In this document: positions 27,541-35,900 of the stretch, in pieces | How positions within the stretch are numbered: position 1 is the first letter of the stretch | How the letters are laid out: each line of letters opens with the position of its first letter | Virus record (IMG/VR): IMGVR_UViG_3300032213_000629 | Span: 1 to 39,444 of that record | Source of the DNA: a virus | Reading direction: 5' to 3' (one strand) | Length of the DNA stretch: 39,444 bases | Notes under the pieces: generated by a model | Databases searched by the model: none | Told to the model about the DNA's origin: nothing | The model's input: only the letters and a program-made list of their open reading frames with translations | Position numbers and translations under genes: made by a program

Positions 27541-27813
27541 TTACCCCTTAAATCCACCTGTATTTGCATTGTAGGCTTTGCCAGCCTTGTCGGACTTATC
27601 TATTGCTTCTTGAACTTTCTTCATTGTAGTACCAGCAGGCTGTATGCCTTGCTCTCTGGCTTTCTTATAGGCTGATAATTCGCCATCCCACTTTTTTGAG
27701 GACATTGTGCGTTTACTATTAGCATCGCCAGTACCTAGTTCTAAGGTTCCCAACTTGCAACCAAAGCAACCTTCTACAAATTCTGGATGAGTTCTTTCTT
27801 GATGTAATGTCAT
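27541..27813 (-). CDS. Conserved actinophage protein with cysteine pair, 90 aa
   Basis: FVEGCFGCKLGTLELGTG near the N-terminus gives a CxxC pair with an upstream His (HPEF), a possible zinc site; later SSKKWDGELSAYKKAREQGI resembles a conserved actinophage protein of unknown function. It overlaps the next gene by 4 bases and lies between the proteasome-like gene and the capsid. Confidence 0.55.
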   Translation of the reverse strand: MTLHQERTHPEFVEGCFGCKLGTLELGTGDANSKRTMSSKKWDGELSAYKKAREQGIQPAGTTMKKVQEAIDKSDKAGKAYNANTGGFKG

Positions 27814-28082
27814 AGTTCAGTTATATAATCTCCGAATACCCCACCGATAGAAGGGTTAGTTAATCTATCTTTTGTTGCTTGGTCAATAATGTAAGCATGT
27901 CCACCAAGATAGTATTCACTGGCTTCTGCTAATTCTGTTTGTGCTGGGTATTGAGTTGTTGTGTAATAATTATTAATCATAAGGACTGATTGGCCACGGT
28001 CTATGCCGTATCTTACCATAAGTCTGTTCCACGCCATAGGGGTCTGTTTAACAGTGGGTGGTACAAAACGATATTCAGCCAT
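27810..28082 (-). CDS. Hypothetical protein next to the capsid gene, 90 aa
   Basis: The start at 28082 (MAEYRFVPPTVKQ) is chosen because AAGGAG lies 5 bases upstream; the frame is open further. Aromatic-rich helical chain (WNRLMVRYGIDRGQSVLMIN). Similar small proteins beside capsid genes serve as head completion or decoration proteins; no firm match. Confidence 0.55.
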   Translation of the reverse strand: MAEYRFVPPTVKQTPMAWNRLMVRYGIDRGQSVLMINNYYTTTQYPAQTELAEASEYYLGGHAYIIDQATKDRLTNPSIGGVFGDYITEL

Positions 28083-28098
28083 ATAACTCCTTATTAAT

Positions 28099-28128
28099 GT
28101 AGAGGGTGAGCCAAAGCCCACCCCCTAC
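28099..28128. terminator. Hairpin after the capsid gene
   Basis: GTAG (28099-28102) with CTAC (28125-28128) and GGGTG (28104-28108) with CACCC (28119-28123), one mismatch between. There is no U tract, so it may protect the capsid mRNA 3' end more than end transcription. Confidence 0.42.
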
Positions 28129-28135
28129 TAATGAA

Positions 28136-29308
28136 CTAAGCAGAGATTGAAGAACTTGTTTCAATTCTGTATAGAGCAGCCTCACGGTAGCGAGAGAAGC
28201 CAAGTACGCCGTACCAACCGATTGGTCGGAAACGCATCAACTTATCAATGACTGGTCCTACAACTACACCTGGCTCCTGTGCAACTGCCTCAGCAAGTGC
28301 TTGCTTTCCAGCAAGAATTGTGCGGTAGACAGAAGTTTCTGGAGTTACTGTTACAACTGTTGTTGCTGTAACTGCAGCAGTGTTTGCTGTATTAACGGTA
28401 ATTGTTGCAGTTGAACCTGATGTCACGATTGATGAAATCAATGCACCAGTTGCAATACCTGTACCTGAAATCTTATCTCCTGCTTCTGCAGAAGTAGCGA
28501 TTACAGATGAAGAAGCCACACCAAAGGTGAAGCCTCCTGATGTTCCAGCAACTGTTACTGCTGTAGTAGCAAGTGTTGACTGGTCAGCACCATCCATACC
28601 ACGGTACATACGAGGAGTCTCAACGAAGTAAGCACCCTCAAATGTTCCAATGGTTCCTGGCCAGAAGTTTCCTTGACCAGTCTCTGCATACTTGTGCATT
28701 GAGTTCCAACCTAGTTCGCCTGTCTCAGCGCGAAGGTCGTGTGAAACTTCTGGGTGGATACCACACCAGTATAGGCTTCCCTCACGAGGAACAGCCTTGT
28801 TAGCACGAAGTTTAGCAACAGCCCTACGGATGTTTGCTGCAGTGATTGTGTCGCCTGCTGCAATAGTTGCAGTTGAAGTACGGCTTCCACCGTAAATCAC
28901 ATTTGTTCCCTGGCGAAGGGTCTCCATAGCAATTCTGTCAAGTGAGTCTGCCATGTTGTAAGCGATGATGTCAGCAACTGCTGGGTCAACATCTGAAAGT
29001 GCAAACAACTGCAACTTGCGAGTTACTAGTGATGCGTTTCCGTACTCATTTAGAGTTACAGAAACTGGAGTTACATCGGATAATGCTACTGCATCAACAT
29101 CTGAAGTTTCAGATGCTAATGTAGATGTTACTGCCTGCAAGTCGTTGTAGATTGAGAATACAACGCTTGAACCTGGCATTGCTTGTTGTGCTGGGCGCTT
29201 GTCTGCCACTGAACGAATCAATGGTTGAGAACGAAGTGCAAACTCAACATAGCGGTCATAAGCAGTCTTAATCAGGCCTGCGAGGGCTGAGGAATCTGTA
29301 TATGCCAT
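28136..29308 (-). CDS. Major capsid protein, N4-gp56-like, with inserted Ig-like domain
   Basis: The 390-aa protein starts at ATG 29308, 8 bases after AGGAGG, better placed than the GTG at 29317. The N-terminus (IKTAYDRYVEFALRSQPLIRS) and SIYNDL resemble the N4-gp56 capsid family (HK97 fold). An Ig-like beta insert with the AGDKISGTGIATGALI motif occupies about residues 243-322, likely exposed on the capsid surface. It lies downstream of the scaffold gene, the usual order. Confidence 0.78.
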   Translation of the reverse strand: MAYTDSSALAGLIKTAYDRYVEFALRSQPLIRSVADKRPAQQAMPGSSVVFSIYNDLQAVTSTLASETSDVDAVALSDVTPVSVTLNEYGNASLVTRKLQLFALSDVDPAVADIIAYNMADSLDRIAMETLRQGTNVIYGGSRTSTATIAAGDTITAANIRRAVAKLRANKAVPREGSLYWCGIHPEVSHDLRAETGELGWNSMHKYAETGQGNFWPGTIGTFEGAYFVETPRMYRGMDGADQSTLATTAVTVAGTSGGFTFGVASSSVIATSAEAGDKISGTGIATGALISSIVTSGSTATITVNTANTAAVTATTVVTVTPETSVYRTILAGKQALAEAVAQEPGVVVGPVIDKLMRFRPIGWYGVLGFSRYREAALYRIETSSSISA

Positions 29309-29342
29309 GTAGTTCACCTCCTGGTGATTGGTAGTTTATTGA

Positions 29343-29810
29343 TTAATATGCAGTTACACCAAGGATTGTATTTAAGTCCGCTGCTGATTTAGCATTAAGA
29401 ATCTTAGACATAGTATCTTCATCAACTCCTGGAGGAGTTCCTGTTGATATAACATCATTGATTCTTTTTTGCGCTTGTAGCGTTGGGTCTTGAGCCTTAG
29501 CACCTTCTGGTGCTTCTTTAGTCGTAACTCCAAAGACATCGCCATATTCAGTAAGCCAGTTAGAAACTGCTTCCTCAGAGATTTCTATGTCTTGAGGTAT
29601 AAATGCGGCAACCTTTGGATTAACTCCTTTGGCTGTTAGTACATCCTTTACGGTGCGTTGACGAGTCTGACTCTTAAGAGTGTTAGCCTCTGTCTCCAGT
29701 TCTTTCAAACGCTTTTCAAGCGTTCTATTAACCTTACGCAGTTGTTTAACGACATCCTGAGGCTCATTGTCCTCATCTAAGAAATCGTCATCGTCATAAT
29801 TGGTAGCCAT
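29343..29810 (-). CDS. Capsid scaffolding protein
   Basis: The 155-aa chain is highly charged: an acidic start (YDDDDFLDEDNEPQDV), a long coiled coil (VKQLRKVNRTLEKRLKEL) and a helical end. This composition and the place directly before the capsid gene are typical of scaffolds, which shape the prohead and leave before DNA enters. No protease motif is fused to it. Confidence 0.72.
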   Translation of the reverse strand: MATNYDDDDFLDEDNEPQDVVKQLRKVNRTLEKRLKELETEANTLKSQTRQRTVKDVLTAKGVNPKVAAFIPQDIEISEEAVSNWLTEYGDVFGVTTKEAPEGAKAQDPTLQAQKRINDVISTGTPPGVDEDTMSKILNAKSAADLNTILGVTAY

Positions 29811-29932
29811 CTACCTATCTCCCTTTCGTTTGTTGTATTCGCAATCCTCGTAATAATTCGGGGAAACTATTACGGCTATTGCTCCTGGTCTTTTACGCCC
29901 CCCTGGGCCAGTAGGTCAGGGTTGGGGATTCT
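29811..29932. other. Gap upstream of scaffold with a perfect hairpin
   Basis: About 120 bases without a gene. CGTAATA (29849-29855) pairs perfectly with TATTACG (29868-29874) over a 12-base loop. It may mark a promoter or RNA processing site before the scaffold-capsid transcript. No clear promoter seen. Confidence 0.42.
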
Positions 29933-31084
29933 TTATATTGTTGACTCTTTGCGGAGTGATGCGGTTGTTACGCCACTTTGTCCAGCAAAGCGTGCTTGTT
30001 CACGAAGTGCACGGCGTTGTGATTCCAGTTGTCGCTGTTGGTCTTGACCAAGTTGTGCAGCAACTGCTTCAAGTTCGCTATATTGTGTGCCTTCAATTTG
30101 AGATAAACGGGTTTGTGTATCAGCAAGGATTCTTGCTTTACCAAAACTTTCTTTAAGTGCATTAAGGTCTGAGGTTCCAGATACATTAATGTAACTTTCA
30201 GCAGCAGCCTTAGATAAATCAAATTGATACATTTGTGCAGCAGCACCAAGTTCAGATGCACGGATTTGTTTCTTAACAACATCCATACCAGTCTTAGGGT
30301 CAAGAAGATAAGAAACAGCGCCAGCCAAATCAACACCATAGTATGTATTAAGTGCTGCAAGAACATCTGTATTCTTTTGAACTTTGTCTGTAGCCATTTG
30401 AACACGGTTTTCAAATTCAGTAACTGATACTTGGTTAGCAATTACATCGCCAAGTTTTTCAGTAGTTCCAAACACCTTATCATCAAGGCCATAGGCTTTA
30501 AGAACGCTTATCATGCCTCGTTCCATAGAAATATATGTAGCCTCATTAACTGCTTTACCTGCAGCAGATAGAGCAGCCATGCCAGGAAATCTATTCTTAT
30601 ATGCAGTAGTTCCTAGAAGATTAATTTTAATTTGAGATGCAGTTAAATCTTGTTTAATGTAATCATCAATAGTAGATGCTAATGTTCCAAGGCCAGCAAG
30701 ATTAAGGTTTGATTTAAAATCTTCTAAGGCAGTAGTTGTAGCAGTACGATTAGCCTCAGTTTGTTTTGTAGTTAAAGCATCAAACTTAGCCTGCCATGTA
30801 GCATTAAGGGCTGTGATTGCTTTATTAACTGCTTCTTCTGTAGTTAATTGAGGAGTGCCAGTTGTGTTAGAACTGCCATCGCTATAATAATTGGTTACGG
30901 TTCCATTGGCATTAGTTACACTTCTTACTAATGTTTTACCACCAAAAGTTTCAAGTGTTACTTTAGGGTCTGGTTTATTACCGCTACCAATTACAACCTG
31001 ATTGTATTGTGCAAGTTTTTGTGCTGGAGTTAAAGGTACGCCTTCGTAAGTAACTTCACCAAATTCACCTGTGGTTGGTCTCAT
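29933..31084 (-). CDS. Large helical virion protein, 383 aa (candidate ejected protein)
   Basis: After an N-terminal polar part with NANGTVTNYYSDGSS the chain is almost wholly helical (AKFDALTTKQTEANRTATT and many similar stretches). Helical proteins next to one another upstream of the scaffold suggest internal virion proteins. The stop of the upstream gene overlaps its start. No homologue recognised. Confidence 0.52.
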   Translation of the reverse strand: MRPTTGEFGEVTYEGVPLTPAQKLAQYNQVVIGSGNKPDPKVTLETFGGKTLVRSVTNANGTVTNYYSDGSSNTTGTPQLTTEEAVNKAITALNATWQAKFDALTTKQTEANRTATTTALEDFKSNLNLAGLGTLASTIDDYIKQDLTASQIKINLLGTTAYKNRFPGMAALSAAGKAVNEATYISMERGMISVLKAYGLDDKVFGTTEKLGDVIANQVSVTEFENRVQMATDKVQKNTDVLAALNTYYGVDLAGAVSYLLDPKTGMDVVKKQIRASELGAAAQMYQFDLSKAAAESYINVSGTSDLNALKESFGKARILADTQTRLSQIEGTQYSELEAVAAQLGQDQQRQLESQRRALREQARFAGQSGVTTASLRKESTI

Positions 31085-32556
31085 TAGCCCATGAATCCAA
31101 ACTGCTTCATCAAATCTGCAGCCATGTTGCTGTAGGTTTCTTTAGCGTTTTTTGTATATTGCCATAGTGGGTCTTGCTTAACTTGCTTAGTAAAGTCTGA
31201 CAACATGCGAGCATTACCAGTGGTAGGGTCAATAACCTTTCCCATCATGTCTTTCCATGAAACATTATCTGGGTCAACCTCTAATAATTCAGACATCTTT
31301 GTGCGATAGTTATTAGTTATTTCATAAAGAGTACGGCCTGATTTGATTGATTCAGCAAATGGCTTGTATAAATCCATGGCCTGATTTCTCATTTCATTTA
31401 AATAATATTGGGTATCACGGCCATCGGTAGCATCAAGTAATGATGTTTGAATGGTATTAAGATAATTCTTATCAAGATTAATGCCGTAGTTTAAAGCAGC
31501 ACTTCTAATTTGACTTACAGAACTACCAATGGTTCCACCACCAGTAAATAATAATTGGGCGTTATCGCCAAGGTGTTGAGTTAATTGAACATCAGTCCAA
31601 CCATTTTGAAGTTTAGACATAGCAATGCCCTGAATGGTTGCACTATTGTCATAAACTTTACCAGTAACTGGGTCTACTTGTTGTGTTCTAATACCAAGTT
31701 GTTCAAGTTTAGCAGCAACATTAGCGGTTTCAATTTGTAGTTTTTCTGCAAAGTTTGCTTGATTTCGTGGGTCATTAGTTTCAAGGAAAAAGTTACGAAG
31801 GCTTGGTAATGTTTGTTGATACCATTTAGTTTGTTGAATAGCCTGATTAAATGTATCTTGAGTCCAGCCACTGTTTGGTGCTAAAGCCTGTTCAAAGATT
31901 TTATCAATTTCATTCTTAAACTCTTGAGGTAAAGTTTTAAATGTAGCCTGAAGGTAACCAATCCATGCTGTCTTAGGGTCAACGGTTGGGGTTTTAACCT
32001 TACCGCCTCCAGTTGCCACACCAGATGTAGCGCCACTAGTTGTGCCACTAGTCACACTACTGGTTACACCGCTGGTAACAGTAGATGTAGAAACTTTAGT
32101 TTTTCCAGTCTCGTATGCAGCAGTGCCAGGAACCAAAGATTCACCCGATGGACCAAAACGAAGTTCAGAAGGTGGTTTAAGTTCTGGATTTTTACCATCA
32201 AATTTATCTAATACTTCTTGTGCTTTATCTACATCGGCTTGAGTACCAAGTTTGGAATTTAATTTATCTTGAGCACGCTTTAAATTATCAGCAAGTTTTT
32301 GGCGCTTACTAGTAGTTTCTTTTGTTTTCTTTTCAGTAGCAGCAGTTTTTTGTTTTGCATTAATTGTATCTACTTGTGCTTGGAGTCCTTCAAGTTTACT
32401 TAAAGTTGTAAGATACTCTGTGCTTCCTGGTTTTTGGCCATCAAGCGTTTTTGATAATGTATAAATTTGAAGATTTAAATTTGCAAGGGTTGCTGCATCT
32501 CCAGTAAGTCCATAAAAACCATTACCTTGTGCGCCACCTGCTCTTGGGTCTGCCAC
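31084..32556 (-). CDS. Large helical virion protein, 490 aa (candidate ejected protein)
   Basis: A coiled coil near the N-terminus (about residues 60-120) and a Thr-Ser-rich linker (SVTSGTTSGATSG, about 165-190) lead to a long helical C-terminal part. The layout matches the next helical proteins in the block. Start and stop overlap both neighbours by one base, so the genes are probably translated together. Confidence 0.52.
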   Translation of the reverse strand: MADPRAGGAQGNGFYGLTGDAATLANLNLQIYTLSKTLDGQKPGSTEYLTTLSKLEGLQAQVDTINAKQKTAATEKKTKETTSKRQKLADNLKRAQDKLNSKLGTQADVDKAQEVLDKFDGKNPELKPPSELRFGPSGESLVPGTAAYETGKTKVSTSTVTSGVTSSVTSGTTSGATSGVATGGGKVKTPTVDPKTAWIGYLQATFKTLPQEFKNEIDKIFEQALAPNSGWTQDTFNQAIQQTKWYQQTLPSLRNFFLETNDPRNQANFAEKLQIETANVAAKLEQLGIRTQQVDPVTGKVYDNSATIQGIAMSKLQNGWTDVQLTQHLGDNAQLLFTGGGTIGSSVSQIRSAALNYGINLDKNYLNTIQTSLLDATDGRDTQYYLNEMRNQAMDLYKPFAESIKSGRTLYEITNNYRTKMSELLEVDPDNVSWKDMMGKVIDPTTGNARMLSDFTKQVKQDPLWQYTKNAKETYSNMAADLMKQFGFMG

Positions 32557-32957
32557 TATGCCCTCGCTCTCTGGACATCTTTAGCCATCATGTTGTAAAG
32601 ACCATCAAGGAATTGGTTTTCTTGACGAGCCTGATACTCAGGTGTTTGCATTACAAAGTTAGCCACAGCCTGGGCACGGCCAGTACCACTGGTATCTTGT
32701 GATTGATTTAAATAAACAGCAAGTGCTTTTTTATATTCAACACCTAAAGCATTACGGCCAAGTATCTGTTGGTATGTAGCCTGTACGCCAGCATCTGCTT
32801 CTTGTTGAGTATAAACAACTCCACTTGCAGCATTACCACTATTGTTTGCTTTTAGTGTATTTAAAATATCAGCAAATTGAGATGCTACTTTTGGGTCTAC
32901 TTCTGGCGTAGTTGCAGTAGCATCTGGAACTGTTATTTTAGTTGTATCTTTACCCAT
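32556..32957 (-). CDS. Helical virion protein, 133 aa
   Basis: A short helical chain, with QQEADAGVQATYQQILGRNA in the middle, lying between the two largest helical proteins. Weak ribosome site (GGTGGTAG). Likely part of the same virion complex; no family recognised. Confidence 0.5.
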   Translation of the reverse strand: MGKDTTKITVPDATATTPEVDPKVASQFADILNTLKANNSGNAASGVVYTQQEADAGVQATYQQILGRNALGVEYKKALAVYLNQSQDTSGTGRAQAVANFVMQTPEYQARQENQFLDGLYNMMAKDVQRARA

Positions 32958-35900
32958 TTATACTACCACCGTATCATTTGAGAAGTAACGATTAAGGAAT
33001 TTTTCCATTTCAGGGCTTCCAACAATTAAGTTGTCTCTGAATAATTGAAAAGCATCTGCTATATCTGAATTGCTTTTAGCATCTAAACTGCGAGAACCGC
33101 CTGCTGAATTTCTTTGTTCAAGAAGTTGAGCAATTACTTTGCGGGTTTCAAGATATAGTGCCACGCTTTTAACTACTGCACGCTCACCATTTTGAGTCAT
33201 CCATTTTTTATCTTTTAAAGCAACATCAAGGATTTCTGCACGGCGTGCATACTTTGCCCTATCTGGAGATACATATTCTGAATACCAATCAAGATTTTCT
33301 TTAGCCTTTGTTTGAACCCAAAGCGACTTAGCCTCTTTAACTACCTTCATTTGTGGGTCATTGTCAGAGGTAATACCATTTTGAATTTGATATGCCTTGA
33401 TAAGTTGTTGTATCTGTTGAAACTCTGCCCAACCACGCTTTACATTTGCATCTTTTAATAACTCATTAGATGTTCTGTTTTGGCGGTATGTGCTGCCAGC
33501 GCCTGGTGTAGCACCGTGGGCATACTGCCATTGGTAAGCAGCCTGGCTAAATGTATATTTGTCATCTCCGTCATCGGCTAAGAAACCAATTAATTCTGGG
33601 TCTCCCTTACCTTGGGCTAATGCCATAAGGTCGCTATGTTTACGAAGATTACGAACTGTTTGAATGCTTGGCTCTATTCCGCCTACATTCCTTGAAAGGC
33701 TTACAGTTGCTTCAAAGAAATCTGGATATTGCTTAAGGAACTCAGCCTCTGCCATACCGTATACACGCTTACCAGTTGTTGGGTCTACATAATCAGCGTA
33801 TTTATTTTGCAGTTGGCGGAAAGTTTGAGCATAAAAATCTACTTCTGGTGCTATAGCAAACGGTGCTGAAATAGAAGTTAATGCACGAAGGAAGAAAAAC
33901 TTATTAGTTTTGCTTTCAATTTCACTTGGCATTGGAGCATCTGTGCGTTTGCCTTGGTTATATAAATATGTTTCATAACGAAGCATTTGATTGTATGTAC
34001 GAACATACATTTCATCCTTGCTCCATACTGTGTTAAGACGGCGAATAACGCTAGGTGTAAAAATGTCTGTTACTGACTGAGGCACGCCTACTGGGAAGAA
34101 TGGTTTTAAAGCATCTTCTAACTCTGGCTTTTGTTTAACAATCAAATATGTTGGAAGTGTAGCAAATGGACCAAAACCTGGGTTACCAACATTGCCTTGA
34201 GTAATTACATCTAGGCTTCGCAAAGGTATGTTAATAGTTTTAAATGAGTTTTCTACAACCTTTTGCCACTCACCAGGCAATGCCTTGATGAAAGCCTCTG
34301 GCACTCTAACCACAAGGTTTGCTGTGCTGCTATCACCCTGTAATTGTTGTGCATCTGTAATCTCATTACCATCTCTATCAACAACCATTTGACCATTAAC
34401 TACTTGAGCAATGGTACGAGCAGAGGTTGAAACTATAGATGGGTTATTCATAGCCATGCCACCCCAACGCTTTAAAGTGTTTTCGTAGGCTGCATAGAAT
34501 GGGAATAACAACTTCATTGTTTGACTAGATGAAGCACCAGTTCTGCGAACAATAGTAAACAGTGTGCTTTCTACTTCTTGGCGTGCTCTCTCACGAGAAT
34601 TTCTTACAGCACGATTAATTTCATCTGGGGTAAGTCTATCCGCACCCTTAGCCTCTGCCATAGCAGCCATGTTAAGGCGTAGTTCCTTTTCATAAACTGC
34701 AACAGTTAATGGGTGCCGAGCAAATATATCTTCAGGCATTGCACCAAGGAAACGCATTACACGCCGTTGGAAAGTATCAATTAAACGCTCTTGGTCTTTA
34801 TACTCTTTAGATGAAGTAACTAGTAAACCATTAAGCGGTTGAAGTTTCTCTGGAGTTTTGCCAAAGCGTTCTGTTAAAAACTTTTGAACATCTCCACCTG
34901 ATAGTGGCTTGCCGTTTTCTTTGGCAGCACTAAGCATTAGTGATGTTTCATTATCTGGAATATAGGCTCCAACAGCAGAGCGAGTTTCATTTAACTTACC
35001 AAGTAAGTGTTCATCAAGTTCGCCACCCATTAATTTGGTTGCGCCTTTGCCTTCGCCTACAAGTGTATATGCTTCTTTTGCATAAAGCATACCTTCGTGT
35101 TTGCGGAACCATGCAAGAATTTGTTTATCTGTTTCGCCGTCAAGAATCTTGCGAACTACTGGGTCCATTACGCCAGTCTCTGGGTCACGGAAATGGAGAT
35201 TTAAAATGTTAGCCCAACCCTCAAAATACTTAGGGTCAGATGGGTCAATAGTGCGAACTGTACGAGAACCAACACCAGCAGTAAACGCCATTTCATGGGT
35301 TCCTACTAATGAGTTCCAAGTTTGGTCAGCAGATGTGCGACCTAAGAACCATGATGCTTCTTCAAATGCCTTAGGCAATGTGTAAGAATGTCCACCTGCA
35401 TCAAATGACATAGTGCCATAACCAATGCGTTGTTTAACTGAAGTTGATTCAGCACGGTCAATAGTTACATTAAGTCTTGAAAACAAATCATCAAGATGTG
35501 CGTGAGCCTGTGCATATTCTTGTGACAACCTAGCAGCAGCATCTTCAACACCATTGTTAATCATGGCATGAACATTATCTTCTGTGTAATAAGGAGATAC
35601 CGAATATTCTTCTTTTCGTAAACGGGCTTTTTTGCCAAGTTTTTTAAGAGCAGCACGGCGTTCTTCTGGAGTTTGCAGTATTCCAGTTTCTGGTAATGCA
35701 CCAGCAGGAACTTCTGCTTCTGTTATTTTACGCTGAATTACACCAGTACGGCCATCTTTACCAATGCTTTCAGGTAAAGCAATATGACTTAAGCCACCAG
35801 CACGGGCATCATCTGCAACAACTGCACGACCATAACCGTTCTCACGCATGTATTTAAACACTGGGTCAGATGGATTATTCCACCCTTTTGTCTTAACCCA

